Positions 46,930 to 57,314 of a DNA stretch of 64,000 nt are shown here, in pieces. The notes below the pieces were generated by a model. That model made no database searches. It was not told where the DNA came from and was given only the letters and a program-made list of their open reading frames with translations. Made by a program: the position numbers and the translations under genes. The DNA is from Arvicola amphibius (taxonomy: Eukaryota > Chordata > Mammalia > Rodentia > Cricetidae): the NCBI RefSeq assembly GCF_903992535.2, contig NC_052052.2, positions 16,202,652 through 16,266,651 on the forward strand. The letters are read 5' to 3'. Numbering within the stretch: position 1 is the stretch's first letter; the number at the start of each line of letters is the position of its first letter.

Positions 46930-47240
46930 AGCCTGCAGCTCTTATTTGCTCAGCCTCTTAGTTGGCCTCTCTGTCTCCAGACTCCTCCACCTCCCTTCTT
47001 GTGTCTACACACCGCTCTCAGCTCCGATCTTACCGTCCTCTCGCTGAATAATCTCCCTGTTCCTCCCAGGATAAAGTTCAGAGCAGATAGCTGCTTGAGT
47101 CCAACCTACTTCTCATCCAAGCCTCCCCTTCTTCTAGGCCTTCCTCAGTTCTGTTCCCCTCCCCCACTCCGACTCCCCCATCCATTCGAAGTTTCGGGCC
47201 TCCCAGCCTTTGAACTTACAGTTCCCTGTGTGATGTGAGA
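46930..47240 (+). mobile_element. L2 LINE fragment, ancient
   Basis: CCAGGATAAAGTTCAGAGCA and CCAACCTACTTCTCATCCAA are characteristic of the L2 3' region. Confidence 0.6.
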
Positions 47241-47244
47241 CGAC

Positions 47245-47940
47245 AGAAGTCTGACCGAACTGCAGGGCCTAAGCTGAGCTATGGAGCTGTCAGTCCCGTT
47301 GATGGCCCCTAGATTGATGGCAGCGACTCTGCCATCTGGTAGAACGTCACCAGTGGTGGCCACCATCCACCTAAGAAAAGCACCAACAACCAGCCTCCAG
47401 CTCTGCGCACAGCCCAGGAAATGGGGAAATGAGGACCTCATCTTGCACCAGGACAGACCTCTGAGTCAGATGCCAAGCCAGCGGCAAAGATTTCCTACCG
47501 CGTTTGCTGGAGTCTATCTCCCAGCTTTGACCATCGTCTTCTGCTACCTCCGTGGTCAGGCCGAATTCACCTCTGTGAGTATCTGCAATGTTGACAGGGA
47601 CCTATGGCTGTTCCAGAACAGCAGAGGCTTGCACCTGCTTGTTGGAGAAAACTTGTGCCCGCAGAAGGCCCTTGCCCACCCTTCTTTCCGCGCTTTTCCC
47701 TGATGCCTCTGCGCCACCTGGTGGACAGATATGAACTGGACCAGGATTTCGGAGGAGGCCAATGCCTCCATTCTCAAACTCCATGAGGGCAAGGCAAGAT
47801 GTTCCCTACTGGATCCTAGCCTATGATGGGATCTCAGATCTGTAACAGCCCCTTTCAGGATTAGTTCCTCTTTCAGAAAAAAGGACAAGGAGGGAACGGG
47901 TTCTTCCATCTCCAACACAGCCAAGGCCTAGATCTAAAGT
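47245..47940. other. Non-repeat block with an open frame of unknown status
   Basis: A plus-strand frame of 140 codons (47,281-47,703) starts MELSVPLMAPRLMA. I do not recognise it, it lacks obvious splice partners, and a minus-strand frame of 122 codons overlaps it. It is probably chance. Confidence 0.35.
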
Positions 47941-47949
47941 TACTCTGTC

Positions 47950-48120
47950 TATAACTGGAGAGATGGCTCAGTGGTTAAGAGCACTGGCTGCTTCTTCAGA
48001 GGACCAGGGTTTGATTCCCAGCACCTACATGGCAGTTCACCACCATTGGTGTCTCCAGTACCGAGGGATTTGATCCTTCTTTTGGCCTCCTTAGTCACTA
48101 TTTACATTTAAAATAAAACA
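47950..48120 (+). mobile_element. B3 SINE
   Basis: ACTGGAGAGATGGCTCAGTG through TTTGATTCCCAGCACCTACA. Confidence 0.88.
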
Positions 48121-48147
48121 ACAAACTTTAAAAACAAATTAAAATCA

Positions 48148-48300
48148 AAGCTCAATGTGGTAGCACATATCTTTAATCCAGCACTCAGGAGGCAAAGACA
48201 GGCAGATATCCATGAGTTTGAGGCCAGTTTCATCTACATAGCAAGTTCCAAGCCAGCTAGGACTGCAGAGTGAGACTCTGTCTTAAGACAACAAGGACAA
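48148..48300 (+). mobile_element. Old B1 SINE
   Basis: GTAGCACATATCTTTAATCC and TGAGTTTGAGGCCAGTTTC. Confidence 0.8.
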
Positions 48301-48467
48301 GCACACAAACAAAAATATCAGAGCATTTGATCCCAACCTGCCCTTAAAACTAGGTTTGTCCCCTTGCCCAGCTCCTTCTCCGCGCTAAGCCTGTCTGGTT
48401 AAGCACATGATTGGTACAGTATGATGCTAGAACATGGTGACTGTTGCTAGGGAGAAATGATACAGCC

Positions 48468-48608
48468 AGGCTATGGTGGTGCACACCTGTAATCCCAGCA
48501 CTCAAGGAGGCAGGGTCAGGTGGATCTCTGAGTTTGAGGGCAGCCTGGTCTACAGAGCTAACTCAAGGACTCAAGGGCAATCAGGGCTACACAGAGAAAC
48601 CCTGTCTC
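48468..48608 (+). mobile_element. B1 SINE
   Basis: GGCTATGGTGGTGCACACCT through AGAGAAACCCTGTCTCCG. Confidence 0.92.
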
Positions 48609-48614
48609 CGAAAG

Positions 48615-48681
<67 letters not shown>

Positions 48682-48792
48682 AAAAAAGAAAGAAAGAAAG
48701 AAAGAAAGAAAGAGAAAGAGAAAGAAAGAAAAAGAAGGAAGGAAGGAAGGAAGGAAGGAAGGATGAAGGAAGGAAGAAAGAAAGGAAGGAAA
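48609..48792 (+). repeat. Purine microsatellite (GAAA)n-(GA)n-(GAAA)n-(GGAA)n
   Basis: About 184 bases of nearly uninterrupted purine grew from the B1 A tail. Lys/Glu/Arg frames through it are artefacts. Confidence 0.97.
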
Positions 48793-48952
48793 TAATATAA
48801 GGTCTTTGAAGACTACTAATGCAGTGCTTGGCTAGAGCTGGGGCTAGGAGTATAGTTGGAGTGGACACCCAGTCCCTGAATCTGTTCAAGGGTACTTGGT
48901 GAGCACACAAAAGGGTCAAGTAAATGAACTGTCCAAGTGTGGTTCAGGGAAG

Positions 48953-49095
48953 CAGGGTGGTTGTGCACGCCTTTAATCCTAGCACTCGGGAGGCAGGGGT
49001 AGAAGGATCTCTGTGACTGTGAGGTCAGCCTGGTCTACAGAGTGAGTTCCAGGAGAGGCTGGACTACATAGCAGAGAGATCCCGTCTCAAAAGGC
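48953..49095 (+). mobile_element. B1 SINE
   Basis: GGTGGTTGTGCACGCCTTTA through GAGATCCCGTCTCAAAAGG. Confidence 0.9.
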
Positions 49096-49154
49096 AAAAT
49101 GAAAATTAGAGTGTCTCAAGGAGTGGGATAAACCAGCGAGCAAGTGATGCTGTT

Positions 49155-49265
49155 CTTAGGTGACCTCACCTGGCTGTGAATGCAAGCCCCAGTCTACCTA
49201 TCTGCAAAATGGGGGTGACAACGGTGTGCTCTTCACCAAGTTACTGGGGGTCACTGAGGTAAAGC
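49155..49265 (+). mobile_element. MIR SINE, ancient
   Basis: CTACCTATCTGCAAAATGGG is the MIR core. Confidence 0.75.
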
Positions 49266-49269
49266 AACC

Positions 49270-49980
49270 CATGGGCATGAGCTGCTGCTGCTGTGACATG
49301 GGTGACCTGACGGAGGGTGTCCTCCATGATCTTTAAAATCCTCTTTCTCTAGGTCCGGGACCCCTGTTTCGGCCTTAGAAAGCAAAATACGGGATTACCA
49401 GAGCAAATAAATGCATCATCCCAAAGCCCTTCGGTGGAGGACTACTTGCTTCAGGTGCTTGTCAGGGACCTGAGAGAAGGCTCTGTCCCTCTCTCCATCC
49501 CTCCCAGCTCTGACTCTGGTGGCAGGAAGGTGGCTGGAAGGGCACCTGAGGGCACTGAAGGGGTAGGACACAACACAGGCTGGGTGAAGGACAGGTGTCT
49601 GCCTTTCTAATCTGTTTCGTGCACTTTGATCCCCAGATGGACTCTGAGCTCTGTGAGGGACCTGGGGGCCTTATGGGAACAGAAAATAGCCAATCATAAA
49701 AAAAAAAAAAAAAAAATCACAGGTTGCCAACTGGAAGCCAAGGGCCAGACCTTGCTCGGTAGTTCGAATGGTCAACTGTGTGTGTTTGGCCTGCCACTTA
49801 ATTAGTTCCAAATGAGTAAGTGGTAGCCTGGTCTCATTCAGTGATTTCCCCAGTGTCAGGCACAGGACCAGGTGCCAGCCACCCCGAGGTGGATAGCATT
49901 GTCACTCACGTGAAACCAGGGAATGAACTGAGTCAAAAAAGCAAGGAACTGGAGACCCTGGTTACCAGACTTGTATGTTC
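49270..49980. other. Intergenic sequence, nothing coding recognised
   Basis: An 18-base A run lies near 49,699-49,717. A possible L2-like scrap is at 49,850-49,880. Confidence 0.4.
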
Positions 49981-49987
49981 CCACTGA

Positions 49988-50360
49988 TCTGTGTGTGTGT
50001 GCGTATCTGTGTGTGTCTCTGTGTGTCTCTGTGTATGTGTGTCTGTGTGTGTATCTATGTGTATGTTTGTGTGTGTGTATCCGTGTGTGTGTGTCTGTGT
50101 GTGTATCTATGTGTATGTTTTTGTCTGTGTGTGTCTGTGTGTCTATGTGTGTTTGTGTGTTCGTGTATCTTTGTGTGTGTCTGTGTGTCTATGTGTGTGT
50201 TCGTGTGTCTCTGTGTCTGTGTGTGGTTGTGTGTCTCTGTGTGTGTTTGTGTGTGATCTGGCCTGTGTTTATATGTCTGTGTGTATGTCTCTGTGTCTCT
50301 GTGTGTCTCTGTGTGTCCAGGTGTTCATGGGTAAACATACGTGTGTCTGTGTGTGGAGGA
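49988..50360 (+). repeat. TG-rich minisatellite with higher-order repeats
   Basis: TGTGTG and TCTCTGTGTG units alternate for about 370 bases. A 28-mer at 50,041-50,068 recurs exactly at 50,093-50,120. Three Cys/Val-rich overlapping frames result from it. Confidence 0.95.
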
Positions 50361-50570
50361 CAGAGGTTAACCTTGGGTGCTGTTACTCACGATGCCATCC
50401 ACACAATTTTTGAGGCAAAGTCTCTCTCTTTTACCTGGGTTAGGTTAGCTGACTGGTTCTGAGCCTCGGGGATTTGCCTGTCTGCCTCCCCAGTGCTGGG
50501 ATTACAAGCGCTCAGATCCTCATGCATGCACCTCACTTACTTTACGGGTTGAGCCATCTCCCCAGCTTTA
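50360..50570 (-). mobile_element. B4 SINE, reverse
   Basis: GGACAGAGGTTAACCTTGGG and GAGCCATCTCCCCAGC. Confidence 0.8.
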
Positions 50571-50604
50571 CAATGGCATGCATGGTCATGTACCATTAGA
50601 GCCC

Positions 50605-50812
50605 TGCCACATCCTTGGGGTTCAGAACATAGACTGGCTTCAGTTCTGGCACTGTGACACGGGGCAAAAGATTTTGTTTCTTGGGACTTTAGCACTTAAT
50701 CTGCAGTTTAACAACAGGCCTGGCCTCACTGGGCTAAGTGGTTAACGTTCATAAGGCCCTTAAAGCATACCTGGGCACACAGTCAGCGCTCAATAAACGC
50801 TGGCTATTATCA
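50605..50812 (+). mobile_element. MIR SINE, near full length
   Basis: TTCTGGCACTGTGACACGGG, AACAACAGGCCTGGCCTCAC and AGTCAGCGCTCAATAAACGC cover core and 3' end. Confidence 0.85.
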
Positions 50813-51052
50813 TTAACCACTCACTGTCTGGCTGTCTGCCAGGTGCTAAGAGGACATCGTTGGATAAGTGTCCCTGCAGGCTCAGAGTCTGGTGGGGATC
50901 ACAGGGTGAGGGATGTGTGGTGGAAGGGGCCTGACCTTGAAAACAGAGGGGCTGAGGTCACCTGTGTCCACAGAGCTCACGTGTTTGCACAACCTCCGGA
51001 ATTCATACCCTGGAGGCCAGAAGTCTGTAGCCAATTAGACTGTGGGGAAGGG

Positions 51053-51150
51053 ACGGCTGAGAATGTAGCCCAGCGGGAAATAATTTGCCTAGTATGTATG
51101 AAGCCCTGGGTTATGCTTCCAGCTCTGGAAAAAAATGGATAACTAATAAA
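51053..51150 (+). mobile_element. ID SINE
   Basis: CTGAGAATGTAGCCCAGCGG and GTATGAAGCCCTGGGTTATG. Confidence 0.7.
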
Positions 51151-51154
51151 CAAA

Positions 51155-51300
51155 CAAACTGGGAGGCCAGGATGTAAAGTTGTGTCCTTGCAGTCCCAGG
51201 TACTCAGAAGCCTGAGGCAGGAGGATCATTTGAATCCAGGAGTTCAAAGCCAGCCGGCCTGGGTAGCATACAGGGATCAGGCCTTTTTAAAAGGAAAAAA
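51155..51300 (+). mobile_element. Old B1-like SINE
   Basis: GCAGTCCCAGGTACTCAGAA and CAGGAGGATCATTTGAATCC. Confidence 0.65.
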
Positions 51301-51334
51301 AAAGTAAATAAAGATGAATTTTTAAATTTTTCTT

Positions 51335-51505
51335 TTAGTTTATATAGTATATTGGTGTTTTGTGCGCATATTTACCTGTGTGAGGGTGCAGACCTTGGAG
51401 CTACATACAGTTGTAAGCTGCCATGTGGATGCTGGGAAGTAAACCTGGGTCCTCAGGAAGAATGGCCAGTGCTCTTAACTGCTGAGACAATTCTCCAGCC
51501 TATCT
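51335..51505 (-). mobile_element. B3 SINE, reverse
   Basis: AGTATATTGGTGTTTTGTGC through GAGACAATTCTCCAGCC. Confidence 0.85.
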
Positions 51506-51524
51506 GGTTGGTTGGTTTGTTTGG

Positions 51525-51689
51525 TTTGGTTTGGTTTTTGTTTTGAGACAGGGTTTCTCTGTGTAGCCCTGGCTGTCCTGGAATTCACTCTGTAGACCAG
51601 GCTGGTCTCGAACACACAGAGATCTGTCTGTTTCTACCTCTGCCTCCTGAGTGCTAGGATTAAAGGCTTATGCTACTATTGCCAAGCCA
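51525..51689 (-). mobile_element. B1 SINE, reverse (first of three)
   Basis: TTTTGAGACAGGGTTTCTCT through TGCTACTATTGCCAAGCC. Confidence 0.92.
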
Positions 51690-51702
51690 AAAGATGTATT
51701 TT

Positions 51703-51877
51703 GTTTTGTTTTGTTTTTGTCTTTGTTGTTGTTTTTCAAGACTCGGTTTCTCTGTAGCTTTGGAACCTATTGTGGAACTAGCTCTTGTAGATCAAGCTAG
51801 CCCTGAACTCACAAAGATCGACCTGCCTCTGCCTCCCAAGTGCTAGCATTAAAGGTGTGCACCCCCACCACCCAGCT
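51703..51877 (-). mobile_element. B1 SINE, reverse (second of three)
   Basis: A T/G-rich tail and CTCTGTAGCTTTGGAACC to CACCACCCAGCT, bounded on both sides by AAAGATGTATTTT (51,690 and 51,878). Confidence 0.93.
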
Positions 51878-51890
51878 AAAGATGTATTTT

Positions 51891-52070
51891 TTATTTTTAT
51901 TTATTTATTTGTTTTGGTTTTTTTGAGACACTGTTTCTCTATGTAACAACCCTAGCTGTCCTGGAACTAGTTCTTGTAAACCAGACTGGCCTCAAACTTA
52001 CACAGAGATTTGCCTGCCTCTACCTCCCAAGTGCTGGAATTAAAGGCGTGTGCCACCACTGCCTGGCCCA
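51891..52070 (-). mobile_element. B1 SINE, reverse (third of three)
   Basis: A different B1 subfamily (CTCTATGTAACAACCCTAG) bounded by the same AAAGATGTATTTT at 51,878 and 52,071. Confidence 0.93.
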
Positions 52071-52097
52071 AAAGATGTATTTTTAAAAATAAAATAA

Positions 52098-52205
52098 ATA
52101 AATCCAGGAATGTGGGTACACACCTGAAGTTCCTGCACTTGGGAAGTGGAGGTCAAAGTTCAAGACTAGCCTGAGCTATATGAGGCCTTGTCTCAAAACC
52201 AAAAA
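52098..52205 (+). mobile_element. Old B1 SINE
   Basis: GGGTACACACCTGAAGTTCC and GAGGCCTTGTCTCAAAACC. Confidence 0.7.
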
Positions 52206-52660
52206 TAAACCTAATAAATACTTTTCAATAATAAATGAAGGTTATTGTGGGGAAGGATCGGGGGAAGCAGGTATTTATTTGTTTTTTTGTTTTGTATTTT
52301 AGTTTTGTGAGATAGCGTCTATATCCTCTTGAATGGCCTAGACTCAAAAGGTCCTCTTAATTTCTGCTATTCCATGCCCACAGGGACAGTGTTGCTTTTA
52401 AAAAATAAACATGGGTTTCTCTGAGCAAGGTACAGAACTGGCACTGTAAGCCTCTGCCAAGGCTCAGCAGTGTCTCTTGCTGGTTGAGGCCCTGCCCTCC
52501 CCCGGAGTCTTCTCTGTCACACTGGGTGTGTGTCTGTGACTAAGTGTGAAAGAATGAAAAGTATGTCCAGGATGGGAGGTGGGAGGAAAGAGGATTGGAA
52601 AGAGAAAGGTCCTCGGCACTGGCTGTCTCTATGGTCATAAGAAACTGGTTGTTTGGGTTT

Positions 52661-52835
52661 TTTTTTTTTAAATATTTATTTATTATGTATACAATATTCT
52701 GTCTGTGTGTATGCCTGCAGGCTAGAAGAGGGCATTACAGATGGTTGTGAGCCACCATGTGGTTGCTGGGAATTGAACTCAGGACCTTTGGAAGAGCAGG
52801 CAATGCTCTTAACCTCTGAGCCATCTCTCCAGCCC
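52661..52835 (-). mobile_element. B2 SINE, reverse, with target-site duplication
   Basis: GGTTGTTTGGGTTT flanks it exactly at 52,647-52,660 and 52,836-52,849. Confidence 0.97.
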
Positions 52836-52849
52836 GGTTGTTTGGGTTT

Positions 52850-53280
52850 TGTTTGTATTAATGGAGATTACACCCAGGGCCTTATGCATGCTAGGTAAGC
52901 ACCTACCCACCAAACCATATCCTGGCAGTTGGGTCCTACTAATTAATTAATTAGTTAATTATAGATAGGCTCTCATGTACCCCAGGCTGGCCTCGAACTC
53001 ACTGTGTAGCCCAGGATGACCTTAAACTTCTGGTTTTCCTGCCTCTATTTCCCTAGCGCTAAAATGACTGGTGGACTGCTCCACTTGGTTTATATCGTGT
53101 TGGGGATTGAACCCGCAAAAGCAATCGCTCCATCACCTGAGCTGTTAGCCCCACCTCACGTTAGCTTTAACTTCATCTTCCGTAGCAGAGTCTCATTGCA
53201 TAGTTCAGGCTGGCCTCAAAATCCTCCTGCCTCAACCTCCCAAACTACACTTCCAAGTCCACAAGTGTTTTGCTTTATTT
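52850..53280 (-). mobile_element. Interleaved ID and old B1 fragments, reverse
   Basis: ACACCCAGGGCCTTATGCAT (ID), CCCAGGCTGGCCTCGAACTC (B1) and TGGGGATTGAACCCGC (ID) succeed each other, then a B1-like GTTCAGGCTGGCCTCAAAA. Confidence 0.65.
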
Positions 53281-53289
53281 TATTTGATT

Positions 53290-53425
53290 TTTGATTTTTT
53301 TTCGAGACAGACCTTTTTTTTTCTTTCTGTGTAGCCCTGGCTGTCCTGGAACTCTCTTTGTAGATCAAGCTGGCTTTAAATTCACAGAGATCCTCTTGCC
53401 TCTGCCTCCCAAATGTTGGGGCTTG
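53290..53425 (-). mobile_element. B1 SINE, reverse
   Basis: TTTTCGAGACAGACC and CTGGCTGTCCTGGAACTCTC through CTGCCTCCCAAATGTTGGGG. Confidence 0.88.
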
Positions 53426-53702
53426 GTTTATCTTAACTAATTAATTTTTGAGACAAGGTCTCAACACATATCCCTGGCTAGGTCTTGAATTGGTATGTAA
53501 TGTCGGTTAGCTGCTCAGACTATGGATTCTCTCCTACCTTAGGCTCTCAAACCCACAGGCCTGGGCTAGACGAGTTTATTTTCAGTGTGTCCGTCTCGTG
53601 GCCTAACGAGCGCAGCTGTGGGCGGAACGTGGGCCGCCTTCAGATAATAACAAGGGCCAGCTAGCCTGGGATAGAGGAGACCTTGTTTAAAAAACTAAAG
53701 GT

Positions 53703-53890
53703 CAGGAGATGGCTCAGCGATTAAGAGCATTGGCTGTTCTTCTAGAGGACCCAAGTTCAATTCCCAGCACCCACATGACAGCTCACAACTGTCTGTAACT
53801 GCCCCAGGGGGTCTGACACCCACACACAGGCAAAAATACCACACACACATATACATACACAAAAAATACCAATATACATAAAATAAAAAA
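53703..53890 (+). mobile_element. B3 SINE
   Basis: AGGAGATGGCTCAGCGATTA through a CA-rich tail and ACATAAAATAAAAAATTA. Confidence 0.88.
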
Positions 53891-53982
53891 TTATTTTTCT
53901 AAAAAGACAAAGCCCAGCACACCTCTCTTGGGGTGGCTGATCCTTTAACTTTCACAGTGCAGTAATTGCTGGAGGAGAGGAT

Positions 53983-54026
53983 GGGGGCGAGAGGGGAGAA
54001 GGGCGGGGGTGGGGGGTTGGGGGGGC
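53983..54026 (+). repeat. G-rich tract with G-quadruplex potential
   Basis: At least five runs of three or more G are separated by loops of one to five bases within 44 bases. Confidence 0.85.
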
Positions 54027-54221
54027 TTGTACTAAGACAAGCTAAGTCACCAGGTCTAACTTGACCCCTTGGAGACTCCTTGGTAAATCTGGCATCCTTA
54101 CCAGCCATTTCTTCTCAGTGTGGCCTCCCATCCGATCCAGTTCCACCTGCCGCCAATCCTCATGCTGGATGAGGTTCCTAATCGGGGAGCAGTTGCCATC
54201 TCTCAAAAATTTAAAGAGAAG

Positions 54222-54377
54222 CCGGGCAGTGGTGGCACACGCCTTTAATCCCAGCACTCGGGAGGCAGAGGCAGGCGGATCTCTGAGTTCGAGGCCAGCC
54301 TGGTCTACAAGAGCTAATTCCAGGACAGGCTCTAGAAACTACAGGGAAACCCTGTCTCGAAAACCAAAAAAAAAAAA
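54222..54377 (+). mobile_element. B1 SINE with target-site duplication
   Basis: Near-consensus copy; AAAAATTTAAAGAGAA precedes it at 54,205 and recurs after its A tail at about 54,378. Confidence 0.97.
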
Positions 54378-54589
54378 AAAAATTTAAAGAGAAGACATTG
54401 AGCAGAAGGCATGTGGGAACAGGATTCCATGTATCCATCAGCCGCTCACTCATTCAAACACGCATGTATTGAACACTGACTGTATGCCAGTCCTGTGGCA
54501 TGCTGGTGATCAAAGGGGGAACAAGCAAGGACTACTTGTTTAAGTGTAGTCACTGGAAACAAGCATAATAAAAACATAATACCAGGAGT

Positions 54590-54710
54590 TGGGCATGGCA
54601 GCCTGGGTTTGTAATCCTAGCACTGGGAAGACTGAGGCAGGAGGGTCTCAAGTTCAAGTCCCACCTGAGCTATGCAGGGAGGAGACCCCCTTTCCAAAAG
54701 TCTAGTAATG
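54590..54710 (+). mobile_element. Old B1 SINE
   Basis: TTGTAATCCTAGCACTGGG and AAGACTGAGGCAGGAGGGTC. Confidence 0.75.
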
Positions 54711-54711
54711 G

Positions 54712-54930
54712 GGCCTGAGGAATTGGCTCCAAGTTTAAGAATACTTGCTGCTCTTCCAAAACCTGGGTTCAGTTCCCAGCATCCACATGGTGGCTCCCAA
54801 CTGTCTGTACTCCCAGTTCCGGGGCTCAGCTGCCTCTTCTGACCTCCATAGGCGCTGCACACACATGGTGCCCATACATACATGCAGGCAAACACTCATA
54901 TACATAGAGCAAAGTAAAACTTAAAAAAAA
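54712..54930 (+). mobile_element. B3 SINE
   Basis: CTTGCTGCTCTTCCAAAACC through ACATGCAGGCAAACACTCAT. Confidence 0.88.
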
Positions 54931-54964
54931 AGTCAGTAACAGAAGTTGGTAAGAAAAAAGGTAG

Positions 54965-55215
54965 CCTGGTAAAAGCAGAAGTCTTGGGGGCCTGAGTTCA
55001 ATTCCTGAAGCCCACATAAAGGTGGAGAAACAAAGCCAGCTCTAAGAAAATGTCCGCTGACTTTTCATGTGCACACTATAGCACATGTGCATTATACACA
55101 TACACATACAAGCACACACCTACCATGCACACACACACACACCATGTACATACACACACAAGCACACACACATACATATCAAGCACACACACACCCCATA
55201 CACAAAGACGCAATA
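54965..55215 (+). mobile_element. B4-like SINE with expanded CA tail
   Basis: GGGCCTGAGTTCAATTCC and CCACATAAAGGTGGAG, then about 140 bases of ACAC/CATAC-rich sequence. Confidence 0.75.
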
Positions 55216-55466
55216 ATAATGACAATTTTTAAAGCTGATAGTAGCAATGCCAAAGAAGGGGCCGAGACAGGCTGGGCAAATGGGGCAGCCACTCTTTTTA
55301 AGTAGAATCTGCAGACTCTGGGCCTGAGCTGCCTGCCCGTTAGTAAACAATGGAGAATGTTTATTTACATGCCATCCAGGCCGTGTTCATGCCTCAGTGG
55401 CAGAGATAGAGTGACTCAGAGAGCTGGAAAGATTCACTCTCTGGGTCCTATACAAAGCTTAGCCGC

Positions 55467-55815
55467 ATTGCAAGGAAACACCGCGTCACTCCCACTAGAA
55501 TGGCGCCAATAAAAAAAGACAGACAATAACAGGAGCCACAGCATGTGGACAGACTGGAATGCTTACGTACTGCCACTGGGAAGGAAAACCGGTGTGGCCA
55601 CTCTGGAAAACAGTGTGGCCATTCTGCAGGAGGCCAAACACAGCTGTCCCCTGACTGGTCGAGTCAACTCCCAAGGCTCGAAACCTATGTCCACACCAAA
55701 ACTTGGACTTGGATATTCCTAACCTCATTTGCAATAGTTGAAAAGTAGAAGTAATTCAAATGCCCCTCGACTGATGAATAGAATGTGATATAGCCACACA
55801 GTGTGGCAATAATAA
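55467..55815 (+). mobile_element. Ancient mammalian L1 (L1M) ORF2 3' fragment
   Basis: AAAAAGACAGACAATAACAG, CACTCTGGAAAACAGTGTGG and CTATGTCCACACCAAAACTT are L1M ORF2 landmarks in order. It is much older and more diverged than the 22.4-kb L1. Confidence 0.8.
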
Positions 55816-55827
55816 GAAATATACCAA

Positions 55828-55905
55828 GCTGGGCGGTGGTGGCGCACGCCTTTAATCCCAGCACTCAGGAGGCAGAGACAGGCAGTTCTCTGAGTGTGAG
55901 GCCAG
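55828..55905 (+). mobile_element. B1 SINE, left half
   Basis: GCTGGGCGGTGGTGGCGCAC through TGAGTGTGAGGCCAG, then broken. Confidence 0.9.
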
Positions 55906-55907
55906 TA

Positions 55908-56060
55908 AGGGGAGTTGGGGACATGGCTCAAGGGGTAAAAAGTGCTTACTGTACAAGCATAAAAACCCAAGTTTAATTCCTGTTCCAGGGGATCTGATGC
56001 CCTCATACAGACATACCTGCAGGCAGACACCAATGTACATAAAATAAAAATAAATAATAA
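55908..56060 (+). mobile_element. B3 SINE
   Basis: GTTGGGGACATGGCTCAAGG through GGCAGACACCAATGTACAT and an AT-rich tail. Confidence 0.85.
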
Positions 56061-56274
56061 AAAAACCCAAGTTCAAATCCTAAACACCCACACAAAACCC
56101 AGACACGGCCATACATGGTTTTAATCCGAGCATTGGAGGGGCTGAGACAGGCAGGTTACCAGCCAGCCAGCCTAGCCAAAGTAGTGATGTTCAGTAAGAG
56201 ACCCCGTGTTAGGGAATAAGATGGAGAGTATTAGAGGAAGACAGCTGATGTCCTTCTGTGGCCTCTCTTTCTCT

Positions 56275-56408
56275 TTCTCTTTTCGAGGCAGGTTTCTGTG
56301 GCTTTGGAACTAGCTCTTGTAGACCAGGTTGGCCTCGAACTCACAGAGATCCGCCTGCCTCTGACTCCTGAGTGCTGGAATTAAAGGCGTGCGCCACCGC
56401 CACCCAGC
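56275..56408 (-). mobile_element. B1 SINE, reverse
   Basis: GTGGCTTTGGAACTAGCTCT through CGTGCGCCACCGCCACCC. Confidence 0.92.
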
Positions 56409-56540
56409 TTATGAAGATGTCTTTAATGAAGCCTTCTTCTAACCACAGGCACATTTCTTTCTTGCCCGTGCAAGGTGAGTAGGAAGAGAAAATGAGGAAA
56501 GGGACACAGACCACATGAGGGTACTTTAGAGGGGCTGTCA

Positions 56541-56580
<40 letters not shown>
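56541..56580 (+). repeat. (ATT)n microsatellite
   Basis: About 13 ATT units. Confidence 0.97.
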
Positions 56581-56581
<1 letters not shown>

Positions 56582-56684
56582 TTTTATGCTGCCTGTGCTT
56601 GAGTAGATCAATTCCTGGATTTCCAAAATGATAGGCCCTTTTGTGTCAAGGGCTGTGTTAGTTTATGAACAGTTAGTTTCGTCT

Positions 56685-56790
56685 CCATTTTACACGTGAG
56701 GAAAGAGAAATGAAGAAGGATTTAGAACAGACAGCTAGGAACTGACAGCACTTGGATTTGAACTGAAGCCTCAGGGTCTCAGATTCATTT
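56685..56790 (-). mobile_element. MIR SINE, reverse
   Basis: CCATTTTACACGTGAGGAAA and CAGCACTTGGATTTGAACTG. Confidence 0.8.
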
Positions 56791-56949
56791 TTGTTGTTGT
56801 TTGTTTGTTTTTGTTTAGTGCTGGGATCCTAACCCAAGAATTTTAACATTGCAAGTACTCTATCACAGAGCTGCTCTCCAAGACCCTAGCCTCAGGTCTT
56901 GGGGGTGTTTTTGCTTTTTCCTAACATTTTTGGAGTTTATTTTTTTTTT

Positions 56950-57110
56950 GTGAATATATAAGTGTGTGCATGTGTGCTCGCCTGTGTGCTTGCGCAGAAG
57001 TCAGAGGACAGCTTGCGGGAGACGGGTCTCTCTACCATGTGGCCCCAGGAATCACACTCAGGTCACCAGGCTTGGTGGTAAGTATCTTTACCCACTGAGC
57101 CATCTTGCCC
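56950..57110 (-). mobile_element. B4 SINE, reverse
   Basis: AGTCAGAGGACAGCTTGCGG through CCCACTGAGCCATCTTGCCC. Confidence 0.85.
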
Positions 57111-57314
57111 TGGGCCCAGTTTCTCCATTTTTAATTGTCACGTTACCTTGGCATCCAGAGTCACAAGGCTCACTGTCCTAACAAATGCTAAGAAGTTGGG
57201 CACAGGGCCCGGCGTGAGGTGGGTGCTCAGAGGATGTGTAAACTGAGGCAAGTAGAAAGTCTAAGCATCTGGGCAGAAGCGGGAAAACATGCAAAGATTT
57301 TACTATTCCTGGAA

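Noticed and set aside
49971..50462. Cys/Val-rich proteins resembling small secreted peptides
   Set aside because: They come from a TG minisatellite in three frames.
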